A stretch of DNA of 64,000 nucleotides from the NCBI RefSeq assembly GCF_019693215.1, contig NZ_CP081183.1:124001-188000 (forward strand). Reading direction: 5' to 3'. The position numbers and the translations under genes are program-made. Shown here piece by piece: positions 34,777-43,181 of this stretch. Position 1 is the first letter of the stretch; every line of letters begins with the position of its first letter. The stretch comes from Salinarchaeum sp. IM2453 (lineage in GTDB: Archaea > Halobacteriota > Halobacteria > Halobacteriales > Salinarchaeaceae). The notes under the pieces were generated by a model. It was not told the DNA's origin. It did not search any database and saw only the letters and a list, made by a program, of their open reading frames with translations.

Positions 34777-36168
34777 TTAGTCCTGCACTGCTGACGCAAC
34801 GGACTTTAATTCCTCCCGCGCTCCCATCTCTGGTTGCGCCGACGTTCCGTGTCGGTGAATACCCGAACACAAATCGTGTCCGTGAGAGTCGGGGCCTCCA
34901 CCAGCCCCCGATGCCGCCCGTCTCACCGTCCGAACTCGTGGAAGGGTTTCGAGAGGCGGCACAGTTCCATACTGTTCGTCTAACCACTCCTGCACAACGC
35001 ATACCGCCGCCTTCCGATCAGCGTGATCTTGGAACTCACACCGTTTGCATTTGAATCGCTTCTTCTGTCGATTCGCTCGTTCTGTGTGCTGGCACTCCGT
35101 TCGTGGACATCGCTGACTCGTGTACTCCGGATCAACAGCGTCTGAAGGAATCCCTTCCCACGCAGCTTTGTACGATACCATCTCTTGGAGAGCTGCGAAC
35201 GGCAGTGAGTGAAGGCGACGGTTCACTCGCGTTCCGTAGTCGATGGACTCTCGCATGTCTTTGAGGTCTTCAAAGACGATTACTGGAGCCGAAAACTGCG
35301 AGATCCAATCGACTACTTCCCGCGATACCTTGTGCAGGCGATCGTGAACGTAGTCCCGTTCTTCTGATTGGAAGACTGTCTCAAACGCAGTCTGCCCGGC
35401 CTTCTGCATCCGCTTTCGCTTGGTGAAAAACTCGTGGCGCTGCTCTTTCACCGACGGATACTCGAACACAACGGAGCCTCTCACCGAACCACTCCGACTC
35501 ATCGCAACAAGTGCAATACAGTCTTCGTTCACATCCACGCCGATAATCGTGTCTGCATCATGCTTGCTGGCGACGTGATGAGTCTCGTGCGTGACTGTGA
35601 CGTGCAGTCGCCACTCATCGTGTTTGTGAACGACTTCAGCGGTTCCAACCCGCCACTCTTTGTCGTTGAATGCAGTTTGGAGTCGGTCGAAGTGGTCTGG
35701 GCTGCCACGAAGGTCGCCTTTGACGTGGGTACCTTTTGTGGCAGTGATACGGAATCGAACCGTCCCGTCGTCTTGGGGGAACAGACGGTAGCCTTCGCCG
35801 TGGTTCATCACCATCGGGTACGACTCGTCGATGTATGGGTAGGGACGTCCCCAGCCGTCGTCTTTGTGTTCGTGGTAGGTTTCGATTTCACCGAGTGCCT
35901 TGTCAACGATAAGTTGGGTGGTATTGTTGACGTGATCGGCGTTATTCACGACGACCGATTTGATGTCATCCCACTCCCACCCTTGTCGGTCGAGGCGGTT
36001 GGTTTCGTTGCGGATGCGGCGGGCCTCAAGACAGCCGGTTTGCAGGTCGTCGCCACTCCCCGTATCAATGTCTAGTCCGAACGACAAGGTTTGGGTGAGT
36101 TTCGACGACTGCACTGTAATCTGGTATGATTTGCTACCTGTTAAAATTCGTGTTGTGACGCGCTTCAC
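34777..36168 (-). CDS. tnpB: TnpB RNA-guided endonuclease
   Basis: 463 residues with a GTG start that abuts the left-end palindrome. The RuvC triad is complete: Asp in IIGVDVNEDCIAL, Glu in VIVFEDLKDMRES and Asp in DHADRKAAVCV. The zinc ribbon is CPRTEC ... CKRCEF. The N-terminal half is the wedge/REC region. TnpB proteins are omega-RNA-guided DNases that promote retention of IS200/IS605 elements. The tail (from about 405) is low-complexity and overlaps the probable omega-RNA coding region. The truncated copy at 6866 is a close relative. Confidence 0.9.
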   Translation of the reverse strand: MKRVTTRILTGSKSYQITVQSSKLTQTLSFGLDIDTGSGDDLQTGCLEARRIRNETNRLDRQGWEWDDIKSVVVNNADHVNNTTQLIVDKALGEIETYHEHKDDGWGRPYPYIDESYPMVMNHGEGYRLFPQDDGTVRFRITATKGTHVKGDLRGSPDHFDRLQTAFNDKEWRVGTAEVVHKHDEWRLHVTVTHETHHVASKHDADTIIGVDVNEDCIALVAMSRSGSVRGSVVFEYPSVKEQRHEFFTKRKRMQKAGQTAFETVFQSEERDYVHDRLHKVSREVVDWISQFSAPVIVFEDLKDMRESIDYGTRVNRRLHSLPFAALQEMVSYKAAWEGIPSDAVDPEYTSQRCPRTECQHTERANRQKKRFKCKRCEFQDHADRKAAVCVVQEWLDEQYGTVPPLETLPRVRTVRRAASGAGGGPDSHGHDLCSGIHRHGTSAQPEMGAREELKSVASAVQD

Positions 36169-36190
36169 CCACGGGCACGGTGGCCCGTGG
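36169..36190. repeat. Left-end palindrome of the 34.7-kb tnpB element
   Basis: Perfect 8-bp stem CCACGGGC / GCCCGTGG, directly next to the GTG start of tnpB. Confidence 0.75.
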
Positions 36191-36232
36191 TACTCGCGCT
36201 GCTATTCTTTATAGATAGAGCAGGCCGAGTAT

Positions 36233-36252
36233 CTCGGAGCTTGCCCTCTGAG
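36233..36252. repeat. Isolated hairpin related to element right ends
   Basis: Seven-pair stem CTCGGAG / CTCTGAG (one G-T), reading in reverse as a degenerate form of the CTC-GGGG-CAAG-CCCC-GAG right-end hairpins. It lies about 90 bp upstream of the NRDE gene. Confidence 0.45.
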
Positions 36253-36342
36253 TACCTCACTATTTGCTGACAGACGTTCGTTTCCAGAGAAAAGTACAAA
36301 TAGCCGTGATTATCAGGAAAATGCATACAGGTGACTATTATC

Positions 36343-37083
36343 GTGTGTACGCATATTTACGCATGGAGGGTTTATGATGAAGTTCCGCTATGTGTTGCTG
36401 CAAACCGGGATGAAACACTCTCTCGTCCATTCAAAACGCCTCATGTGTGGAATAGCACCCCATCAATCTTTGCACCGAAAGATACAGACGAGGGGGGCAC
36501 TTGGATCGGTTATAATAAAGAAAGGGTATTGATAGGCATGACAAACCGATGGCTCAATTCGGAAGGCCGCCGGTCTAGAGGACTCCTGGTCAGGGACTGT
36601 CTAAAAAAGAAGTCAGCGAAGAGAGCAGTTGATTATGCTCAATCCGAACTTAAACAAGAACAGTATCGCCCATTTCATCTCGTCTGTGCGGACGACCAGT
36701 CATTCTATACAATCACACATAATGGTGAGGGTTCAGCAACCACGGTAAGACGTGATCCTGGAATATATGTAGCAGAAAACGTTGGATTTGGGGGCGAGTG
36801 GTTTATTCCACTTCACCGTGCGAAGAAGGCTAAAAACCAAATTGAAAGCGCAAAGAAAATATATGAAAGGATGACCACACCGGTACCAGCAACATGTACT
36901 GAGTGGAAGGATATAGCAAAAACAGTATTACAAGATCATAAGTACGGAGCATGTCGTCACGGGGATGGATACGGTACAAAGTCATCTTCAATAATCACGG
37001 TCGGTGAAACTATTAACTATTATTTTGCTGAAGGGTCTCCATGTAAATCCAATTATAAATCTATCTCCGTGCCATTTAGCTAA
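36343..37083 (+). CDS. NRDE/TANGO2-family protein
   Basis: About 246 residues starting at a GTG that gives MCTHIYAWRVYDE. The family begins Met-Cys and carries the name-giving Asn-Arg-Asp-Glu, seen here as CVAANRDETLSRPF. GGTWIGYNKERVLIGMTNRW, EGRRSRGLLVRD and HGDGYGTKSSSIITVGE are further family blocks. An earlier GTG at 36331 would hide the conserved Cys at position 2. TANGO2-like proteins are implicated in heme or acyl-CoA handling; the role in archaea is unknown. Confidence 0.85.
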   Translation: MCTHIYAWRVYDEVPLCVAANRDETLSRPFKTPHVWNSTPSIFAPKDTDEGGTWIGYNKERVLIGMTNRWLNSEGRRSRGLLVRDCLKKKSAKRAVDYAQSELKQEQYRPFHLVCADDQSFYTITHNGEGSATTVRRDPGIYVAENVGFGGEWFIPLHRAKKAKNQIESAKKIYERMTTPVPATCTEWKDIAKTVLQDHKYGACRHGDGYGTKSSSIITVGETINYYFAEGSPCKSNYKSISVPFS

Positions 37084-37647
37084 GTCTGGTGCCCATGTAG
37101 CACCGGTTGACTGTCTTTCCCGGGTTCCGGCCCTGCATCACCAACTCCAGCCCTTGCTCGGTAACGGTCGAAATCGTGTCCGCGTTGTAGAACTCTGTCG
37201 CAGCGTCAGTGTACACCCGTTCGATGTCCACGTACTGCCTGCTCAAGCGAAGCATCCGGCGGACGTACTCTGGTGTCCTTTTCTTGTCCTTGACCGGCAG
37301 TACTACCAGAATCAGTGGTGTATCAGTCCCGACGAGCGCCATCGTGATGTATCTCCAGACCGACGAGTAGTTTCGTCCTAGCTTCGTCGGGCGGATGAAC
37401 TCGTTACTCTCGTTATCGCCGTAGAACGGCCGATCCGTAATGTCGATAGCCACCTCCTTGCTGTCGCTGAAGTAATCGTTCCGGTCGGCGATCTCAAAGA
37501 ATTCCTCGTTCGCTTCACGGAACATCCGCAAGACGGACTCACGGGAGGACTTCCGAAGATGGTGCGTGAAGTTCTGCCCCGTCGGAATGTCGCCATCGTC
37601 GTAGAACGGCTTGTACTTGAGGTTATTCGCGGTGTCGTTGACACCGT
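37076..37647 (-). pseudogene. Internal fragment of a DDE transposase (IS4/IS5-like)
   Basis: An open stretch without start, readable from about 37647 (VNDTANNLKYKPFYDDG) through QNFTHHLRKSSRESVLRMFREANEEFFE to EVAIDITDRPFYGDN, then ALVGTDTPLILVVLPVKDK and VDIERVYTDAATEFYNADTISTV. The DDE pattern is partly present: Asp in AIDITD and Asp in VYTDAATEF. N-terminal and C-terminal parts are missing, and it ends by running into the NRDE stop at 37083. The family name is uncertain. Higher GC than its neighbours. Confidence 0.75.
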
Positions 37648-37784
37648 ATGACCAACAAGCAGATTATCTACTGCGTGAGAATGTCACATACATTCTCCCA
37701 AAACTGAGTAAATGAATAAAACCCACAGAAGGGTTTTTGTATATTGATATCAATTTACATACATGGAACAGAACGTAGGAGAAA

Positions 37785-37792
37785 CAGACAAG
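37785..37792. repeat. Left target-site duplication of the IS6-type element
   Basis: CAGACAAG, repeated directly at 38556-38563. Confidence 0.9.
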
Positions 37793-38555
37793 GGCACTGC
37801 TAGATTGACCCTCGCTGTTTGAGTGCTTCAACTGGCGGTTGATTGTCGAGTGCTTGGTGGCTGCGATGGTGATTATAGTAGGCAGTGTAGGCAGTCAGCC
37901 AGCGCTCGGCGCTGGCTTGACTGCCGTTCCACGTTTCGTGAAAGCGTTTGATTCGCATCGTATAGGTCTGAAAGAGTTTTTCGACCATGTTGCGGTCAGT
38001 ATAGTTGAGCTCACCACTCAGATCAGTCCGAGCAAGCGCGGTGAGGTAGCCCATGCCATCGACGAGAAACTCCGCGTCGGAGACACGGTGTTTCTCTTTC
38101 AGTTCGTCTAAAAACTGTTCAGCAGGATCACGGCCTCTGTGCCACGAAAGTTGTGCGTGGAGCACGACTTTCGTATCTACATCGATTGCAGCGTAGAGCC
38201 ACGCTTTCTGTTCATTTTCAAGCTGAATTTGCTTTTCATCGACAGCGATACGATCTGGTTCAGCGGTGAAGTCCTGATCGTAGTACTCGGCGTAGGCTTG
38301 GTACCAGTGATGGATCGTGGCTCGGCGTCGTTCGACGCCGAACCACTCACAGAGATCTCGACACTCGGCTAACGAGGCGGCTCCGGCGTGAGCAGCACAC
38401 GTCAGCCTGATCAACCAGGCTGGCGTGCGCGTCCGATCACTATCCAAAAACTCCACATCCGAAGAATCCGTTATGTCTAGTTGGAGTTCTTCGAAGAGCA
38501 TTTTCCCACTTCCCTCGAAGAACTCCTTTCATTTCAATCTCAATCTAGCAGTGCC
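37793..38555 (-). mobile_element. Complete IS6-family insertion sequence, 763 bp
   Basis: Perfect 16-bp terminal inverted repeats (GGCACTGCTAGATTGA at the left, its complement at the right) and an 8-bp target duplication, both characteristic of the IS6 group. One intact transposase gene fills the element. The intact TIRs, intact gene and perfect duplication point to a recent insertion. It has destroyed a DUF2892-like gene. Confidence 0.93.
37800..38501 (-). CDS. IS6-family DDE transposase
   Basis: 233 residues, full length for the family. An HTH-containing N-terminus (CRDLCEWFGVERRRATIHHWYQAYAEYY) precedes the catalytic core. First Asp is in DRIAVDEKQIQLENEQKAWLYAAID, second Asp in AEFLVDGMGYLTAL, and Glu in YTDRNMVEKLFQTYTMRIKRF, with the YYNHHRSHQAL tail typical of IS6. 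Stop and start lie inside the terminal inverted repeats' immediate neighbourhood, so nothing is missing. Confidence 0.93.
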   Translation of the reverse strand: MLFEELQLDITDSSDVEFLDSDRTRTPAWLIRLTCAAHAGAASLAECRDLCEWFGVERRRATIHHWYQAYAEYYDQDFTAEPDRIAVDEKQIQLENEQKAWLYAAIDVDTKVVLHAQLSWHRGRDPAEQFLDELKEKHRVSDAEFLVDGMGYLTALARTDLSGELNYTDRNMVEKLFQTYTMRIKRFHETWNGSQASAERWLTAYTAYYNHHRSHQALDNQPPVEALKQRGSI

Positions 38556-38563
38556 CAGACAAG
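38556..38563. repeat. Right target-site duplication of the IS6-type element
   Basis: CAGACAAG, identical to 37785-37792. Confidence 0.9.
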
Positions 38564-38847
38564 TTACTACGATACGTTGCGGGAGCAATGTTCGGCATCG
38601 CTTCAATAGCAATTCTGCTTGGTGTTCTCGAAACCGCAGATTTCATTGCGTTAATTTTTGGGCTTGCTGCTATTGTTCTGCTCGGGACAGCAATACTTGG
38701 ATACTGTGGATTATATGCACTTCTTGGGATTGATACGTGTGATCTTGAGCAGCAGACAACATAACTGCACATATCACAACTGTGTGAGACTAATGCGTTG
38801 AGTACGACTGTACACACTTATCCCCGAAGCAACTGATATATACAGGT

Positions 38848-39258
38848 ATGCGTACTGTCGAGTTGGCTGAAAAAGTGTCCGCCTCTCCGGTAAGAATTGA
38901 TTCACATTTGGATCCTCCGACAATTATTGAATATGAAGGGAGTTTCGAAGTAGTTGATTTCGAAGAGAAAGATGAAGAGTGGTATGTCACTGCTGGGTCG
39001 TCTGGACTGCGTTTGAATTTTCGATTTGAGTCACTTGAGAATGGTTACTACTATGAACTTAAAGAAGACCAACCACTTGAAAAAATGAAAACAACCCTGC
39101 AATACCAACAATCTGGAAACGGGACAGAGATTTCGATTACATCAGCAGTTCGAATGGGGCGATGGCCAGCTGCGGTAACGGACCGTGTTGCCGCATGGAA
39201 GCGAAAGGGCGAATTAAATCGGATGTTAGAGCATCTTCACGAAGAGTTCAACGGGTAA
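38848..39258 (+). CDS. SRPBCC/START-like fold protein
   Basis: 136 residues with the START-like pattern: MRTVELAEKVSASPVRIDSHLDPPTIIEYEGSFEVVDFEE, a central stretch of alternating strands (GLRLNFRFESLENGYYYEL) and a C-terminal amphipathic helix (DRVAAWKRKGELNRMLEHLHEEF). The SRPBCC superfamily binds hydrophobic ligands; haloarchaeal members are mostly uncharacterised. No operon partner is seen. The gap 39259-39495 that follows holds a perfect 12-bp palindrome (39379-39390) and the promoter of the Htr gene. Confidence 0.78.
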   Translation: MRTVELAEKVSASPVRIDSHLDPPTIIEYEGSFEVVDFEEKDEEWYVTAGSSGLRLNFRFESLENGYYYELKEDQPLEKMKTTLQYQQSGNGTEISITSAVRMGRWPAAVTDRVAAWKRKGELNRMLEHLHEEFNG

Positions 39259-39378
39259 GATTGTCAAAATCTACTAGTAGCACACTGTTCAGACTCGTCC
39301 ATCAAAATCGGAGGTCAGCACAGATACTAACTTGGAGCGGGATATTGTAACTGGCCTCTGTCTGGTGAATATCTATAG

Positions 39379-39390
39379 GTTCATATGAAC
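39379..39390. promoter_or_regulatory. 12-bp perfect palindrome upstream of the Htr-type gene
   Basis: GTTCATATGAAC, about 105 bp before the start of the transducer gene. Possible operator; no further support. Confidence 0.3.
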
Positions 39391-39495
39391 GTTCCTTTTA
39401 TACGTATTAGATATTCATACAAAAATCTTCTTCCGGTTATCGGGACTGATATTTTTCGGGTAAAAATAAAATAGTCGTGTAATTGACTACCGAAT

Positions 39496-41214
39496 ATGAG
39501 TTGGTTTCAGCTGGGGACATTATTAGCGACTGAACAGGACGTCAAACAGAAAGATGCGCAATCGGGGGGAGGGGACAACTCATCTGAAGAATTAAAAGAA
39601 TCTAGCCAGAAAGAGGCAAAACAATCAAACGAAATAGGGCAGACGGGAACAAACATTGAGAACTCGGATGAAAGTAGTGCCTCAAGTGAAACAAGGGAGT
39701 CCGCCCAAGAAGATCCAGAGGAACAGTTCTCAACAAAAATGATCATTAATGGGTTAGACGAGCCAGCGGTAATTGTAAATACAAGTGGTTTTATTACGCA
39801 TTTAAATGATCTCGCCATTGATTTATTCGCAGTTAACCGTGAGAAGGCTATTGGTCAACAACCGTATGACCTGATTCATCCACACAGCAGCGCAACAAAT
39901 CAAGTTGCAAAGGTCCTACGGGACAGCCAACCGATTAAAAACCAAGAAGAGACATTCCTTGTTGATGGCGATGAGATTTCGGTGCGTCGGAGTACCATAC
40001 CGCTATACGACGAATCCGGGAATATATCTGGGGCAATTCAAACAATCTATGATATAACTGCCGAGAAAAAGAGAGAACAGCAGCTTGCAGCACTTGAGGA
40101 ATATGAGGAAGAGGTAACAAATAATCTTGAAGAAGCACTTCACAATCTTGCTGAGGGTGACCTGACTGTATCGATGACCGTCCCAGAGCCAGATGAAGAC
40201 TTCGAAGAGATTAATCACGCGTACGAAGACTTCCGTCAAATGAGTGATGCATTAGATGAAACAGTTGAATCGTTTGGAGGTGTATTTGCTACCTTAGAGG
40301 GTCTTGTAGATACACTCGAAGATAAGAGCCAAGAACTACGAGCAAATACCGAGGAGGTAACAAGCACAATCCAGCAGATCAACGCATCCAGCCGAGAAAT
40401 GACAAATGGAGCTGAAGATTTAGCAGAGCAAACGGATACGGTTGATCAGGCAGTCGCTCAACTATCTGCTTCGATTGAAGAAATTTCAGCAACAGCAAGT
40501 GAAATCGACAATGAGGCAGAAAAAGCAGGAGAACTCGCTCATGAAGGTGTTGAAGAAGGATCCGAAGCGATTGATCAGATTCTCGGAGCAACAAAAACGG
40601 CAGACAACATTATGGACGAAATGGCAGAATTGGAATCAAAAATGGAAGAAGTCGATGAGATTCTTGATGTTATCACAGACATTGCTGATCAGACAAACTT
40701 GCTAGCTCTGAACGCAAATATTGAAGCAGCACGGGCTGGAGAAGCAGGAGATGGATTTGCAGTTGTTGCTGATGAAGTGAAGGCTCTTGCCGAAGAATCA
40801 CAGGAACAAGCTGAAGAGATTGAAAGCATTATTGCGGGAGTAAAAGAGCAGACAGGCGAGGTTTCGTCTGGATTAAAGGAAGCAAACAAAGAGATTCACA
40901 ACGGAGCTGAAGCCGTGGAGGTTGTTGTTGAACGACTTAATCGAATTGAGACAGCAGTCGAAACAACAAGCCGAGGGGCGTCGGAAGTGAGCAGTGCAGT
41001 CGGACAACAAGCTGAAAACGCAGATGAAGTTAGCCAAATCGTTGATGAAGCAGCCTCGCTTAGCGAAGAAATCAGTGCATCAATGGCAGAGGTTGAATCA
41101 GGCGTTGACCAACAGGTTCAAGCAATGGATCAAACAGCCCAGCTGGCCGACTCATTAGCTCAAACGAGCGAGAATCTACATGACCGGATTGAAGAATTCG
41201 ACTACGAAAGCTAA
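39496..41214 (+). CDS. Soluble Htr-type methyl-accepting transducer with PAS domain
   Basis: 572 residues. An acidic, Ser/Gln-rich N-terminus (1-78), a PAS domain (about 80-190: [23 protein letters not shown] ... [11 protein letters not shown]), a HAMP-like linker, then the MCP signalling coiled coil. The hairpin tip [19 protein letters not shown] at about 396-420 is the CheA/CheW-contact region. There is no transmembrane helix, so it is a cytoplasmic sensor. The 7TM histidine kinase gene follows 94 bp downstream in the same direction. No che or archaellum genes are in the window. Confidence 0.9.
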   Translation: MSWFQLGTLLATEQDVKQKDAQSGGGDNSSEELKESSQKEAKQSNEIGQTGTNIENSDESSASSETRESAQEDPEEQFSTKMIINGLDEPAVIVNTSGFITHLNDLAIDLFAVNREKAIGQQPYDLIHPHSSATNQVAKVLRDSQPIKNQEETFLVDGDEISVRRSTIPLYDESGNISGAIQTIYDITAEKKREQQLAALEEYEEEVTNNLEEALHNLAEGDLTVSMTVPEPDEDFEEINHAYEDFRQMSDALDETVESFGGVFATLEGLVDTLEDKSQELRANTEEVTSTIQQINASSREMTNGAEDLAEQTDTVDQAVAQLSASIEEISATASEIDNEAEKAGELAHEGVEEGSEAIDQILGATKTADNIMDEMAELESKMEEVDEILDVITDIADQTNLLALNANIEAARAGEAGDGFAVVADEVKALAEESQEQAEEIESIIAGVKEQTGEVSSGLKEANKEIHNGAEAVEVVVERLNRIETAVETTSRGASEVSSAVGQQAENADEVSQIVDEAASLSEEISASMAEVESGVDQQVQAMDQTAQLADSLAQTSENLHDRIEEFDYES

Positions 41215-41308
41215 GCAGACTGAATTCGATTGTTGGTATTATGTCTCATACCATTCAGTAAGCGGGATACTTATCAGTATAATCAACTGAGGTGCAATTA
41301 TAGCTATC

Positions 41309-43015
41309 GTGGAATATCACTGGATTATCGCAGCGATATTCGCTGTGTCTGGAATTGCTTGCTTTGCTGGAGCATATCGTGGATCTCGGCTACAGAACCC
41401 GGATGCTAGTCTAGGTCTTCGGGTTCTACTAGTTGTTGTTGGACTATGGGCATCACTGCAGGCAATTCAGATGTCCGCACCGCTGTTTTTCACGTCCACC
41501 GAGCTAATGGAGCAATTCTCGATAGTATTCTTCACCACAGGGCTCGTTGTAGGATTTGCAACGGTATGGGCGTGGTTGTGGTTTGCTTCAGCATATACTG
41601 GACGAGCATTCCACCGAGACCCTCGGTTTCATCTCGCAGCCGGAGCGGTTTACCTATCATTAACACTGATTAAAATCACCAATCCATTACACGGACAGTA
41701 CTTTACAGCCGAATTGGCAACAGAGCCATATGTTCGACTGGTCATCGAGCAGCAACCGTTCTACTGGTTTTCATTCGCATTAGCATATGGGTTGACAGCA
41801 GTTGGGCTGTATATGTTGCTCGTGATGTTTTATCGGTCAGATCATTCAACATGGACACTAAGCGGTCTTGTCCTTATTACAGGTGGTTCTATTATTCCGA
41901 AAATAATCAGTGGTTACCGGCCAGATTTAATTCCAGAGTTAAGCTACGAACCGGTAGGGGTAGCAATATTTGCGCTTGGAGCATTGTATGTTGTCGAAGA
42001 TACATTCTTGAGCCTTGAGGCGTCAGCCAAAGAGAAATTCGTCCAAGAGACAGATGAGGCGATAATCACAATTGGGACGGACGGATGGATCCAAGATTAC
42101 AATAGCCGCGCTGAGGACTTTATTGCAGGACTCGGGACAACAATTACCACCGTTAGCGATCTTAAAGATAAAATTCCTATTGGAGAGATAAATAACGGAG
42201 CTCGGGTGATTCAATATAACCATCCAGAAGGTAGTCGTTATTACCTTGTTGTTGACCGAGAGATTAAGGTTGGACCCCATCAGATTGGTCGGGCACTACT
42301 GTTACAAGATGTCACTGTGTCAAAACAGCGACAGCAAGAACTGAGCCGGCACAATGAGCAACTAGAGGACATGACAGGAGCAATTGCTCATGAGTTGCGT
42401 AACACAATCGCCATCATGCAAGGATATCTTCATAACGCCACAGATCAACTCGAAGAAGGTAATGTCGATTCAGCACGGGATTCAACAACAGTAGCGATTG
42501 AAACTGCTGATAGAATGGAAGGAGTAATCGATGAATTACACTCTCTAACCAAGTATGCAAAGTCAATTGATGAATTCACGGAAGTCGACATCAAACAGGT
42601 TGCCACCGAGGCAAACCAAGCAACGAAAGAAAATATTTCACTACAGTGTAATGACTTAGGGACAATTTTAGCTGACCGAGGTAGGCTGCAGTATCTTCTT
42701 GAGAATGTGTTTTGCTTTGCTGCGTATAACAAGGCTGATACAGTCACTATCTCAATGCGTGATGATGGATTTACGATCAGCGATAATGGAACACATACAA
42801 GTAGCGAGTACGGTGAGTTGCTATTCGAGTACGAGGGCTCAGCGCCAACCTCAGACGCTGGGCTGTTGCTTCCAAATGTCAAGACAATCGCAAGAGTACA
42901 TGGATGGAAGATTGGAGTGGATACCGACTACACAGCAGGAGTGAGGTATCATATCACGAATGCTGATGTACAAGTAGACGCTTCCGGCAGAGCATCACTT
43001 TCTACACAAGACTGA
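41309..43015 (+). CDS. Sensor histidine kinase with N-terminal seven-helix membrane domain
   Basis: 568 residues, GTG start. The first 230 residues hold about seven hydrophobic helices (histidine-kinase 7TM-type sensor). A PAS-like segment covers about 240-345 (EAIITIGTDGWIQDYNSRAEDFI). The dimerisation helix has phospho-His in AIAHELRNTIAIMQGYL (about residue 360). The ATPase domain is weakly conserved: N-box region LLENVFCFAAYNKAD, G1 TISDNGTH. The N-box departs from the usual pattern, so catalytic strength is uncertain. No response regulator is adjacent. Confidence 0.87.
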   Translation: MEYHWIIAAIFAVSGIACFAGAYRGSRLQNPDASLGLRVLLVVVGLWASLQAIQMSAPLFFTSTELMEQFSIVFFTTGLVVGFATVWAWLWFASAYTGRAFHRDPRFHLAAGAVYLSLTLIKITNPLHGQYFTAELATEPYVRLVIEQQPFYWFSFALAYGLTAVGLYMLLVMFYRSDHSTWTLSGLVLITGGSIIPKIISGYRPDLIPELSYEPVGVAIFALGALYVVEDTFLSLEASAKEKFVQETDEAIITIGTDGWIQDYNSRAEDFIAGLGTTITTVSDLKDKIPIGEINNGARVIQYNHPEGSRYYLVVDREIKVGPHQIGRALLLQDVTVSKQRQQELSRHNEQLEDMTGAIAHELRNTIAIMQGYLHNATDQLEEGNVDSARDSTTVAIETADRMEGVIDELHSLTKYAKSIDEFTEVDIKQVATEANQATKENISLQCNDLGTILADRGRLQYLLENVFCFAAYNKADTVTISMRDDGFTISDNGTHTSSEYGELLFEYEGSAPTSDAGLLLPNVKTIARVHGWKIGVDTDYTAGVRYHITNADVQVDASGRASLSTQD

Positions 43016-43052
43016 AACTATAGATATCCTCACAGCGGTAACAGCGCGGAAG

Positions 43053-43073
43053 CCCACCGGCTTTAGCCGTGGG
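43053..43073. repeat. Left-end palindrome of the 43-kb tnpB element
   Basis: CCCAC ... GTGGG with an inner GGCT/AGCC stem. The GCGC bracketing resembles that of the PATE-like element at 29.3 kb. Confidence 0.65.
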
Positions 43074-43181
43074 AGGAAGCGCGTAAGCTCCGTGCAACAG
43101 TCCACCGACTACAGCATTGCCGACTCCCCCCCCCACGCTATACAAAAATCTTAATAAAGAGTAGCTGTTGCTGTGACGTAC

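Larger units (their letters stand above)
34735..36200 (-). mobile_element. IS1341-type element with intact tnpB, no tnpA
   Basis: One tnpB between two strong palindromes. The right-end stem CCCCGCGC / GCGCGGGG is at 34746-34767, and the left-end stem CCACGGGC / GCCCGTGG is at 36169-36190; both have a loop of six containing ACGGTG. Base composition is far more GC-rich than the flanking genes, indicating origin in a high-GC haloarchaeon. No tnpA is present, so movement would need a transposase in trans. Confidence 0.8.
37763..38764 (+). pseudogene. DUF2892/YgaP-like small membrane protein gene split by an IS
   Basis: Joining 37763-37792 to 38564-38764 (removing the IS and one copy of the target repeat) restores a perfect 76-residue frame. 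It reads MEQNVGETDK, then LLRYVAGAMFGIASIAILLG, a second membrane helix rich in Ala/Leu, and GYCGLYALLGIDTCDLEQQTT. This is the layout of DUF2892 inner-membrane proteins: MxxNVGxxDR start, two helices, a late ...LLGIDTC. In the present sequence the gene is disrupted after codon 10. Confidence 0.85.

Noticed and set aside
35368-36075. 235-codon frame antisense to the 34.8-kb tnpB
   Set aside because: Shadow frame of a GC-rich coding sequence with an obvious TnpB on the other strand.
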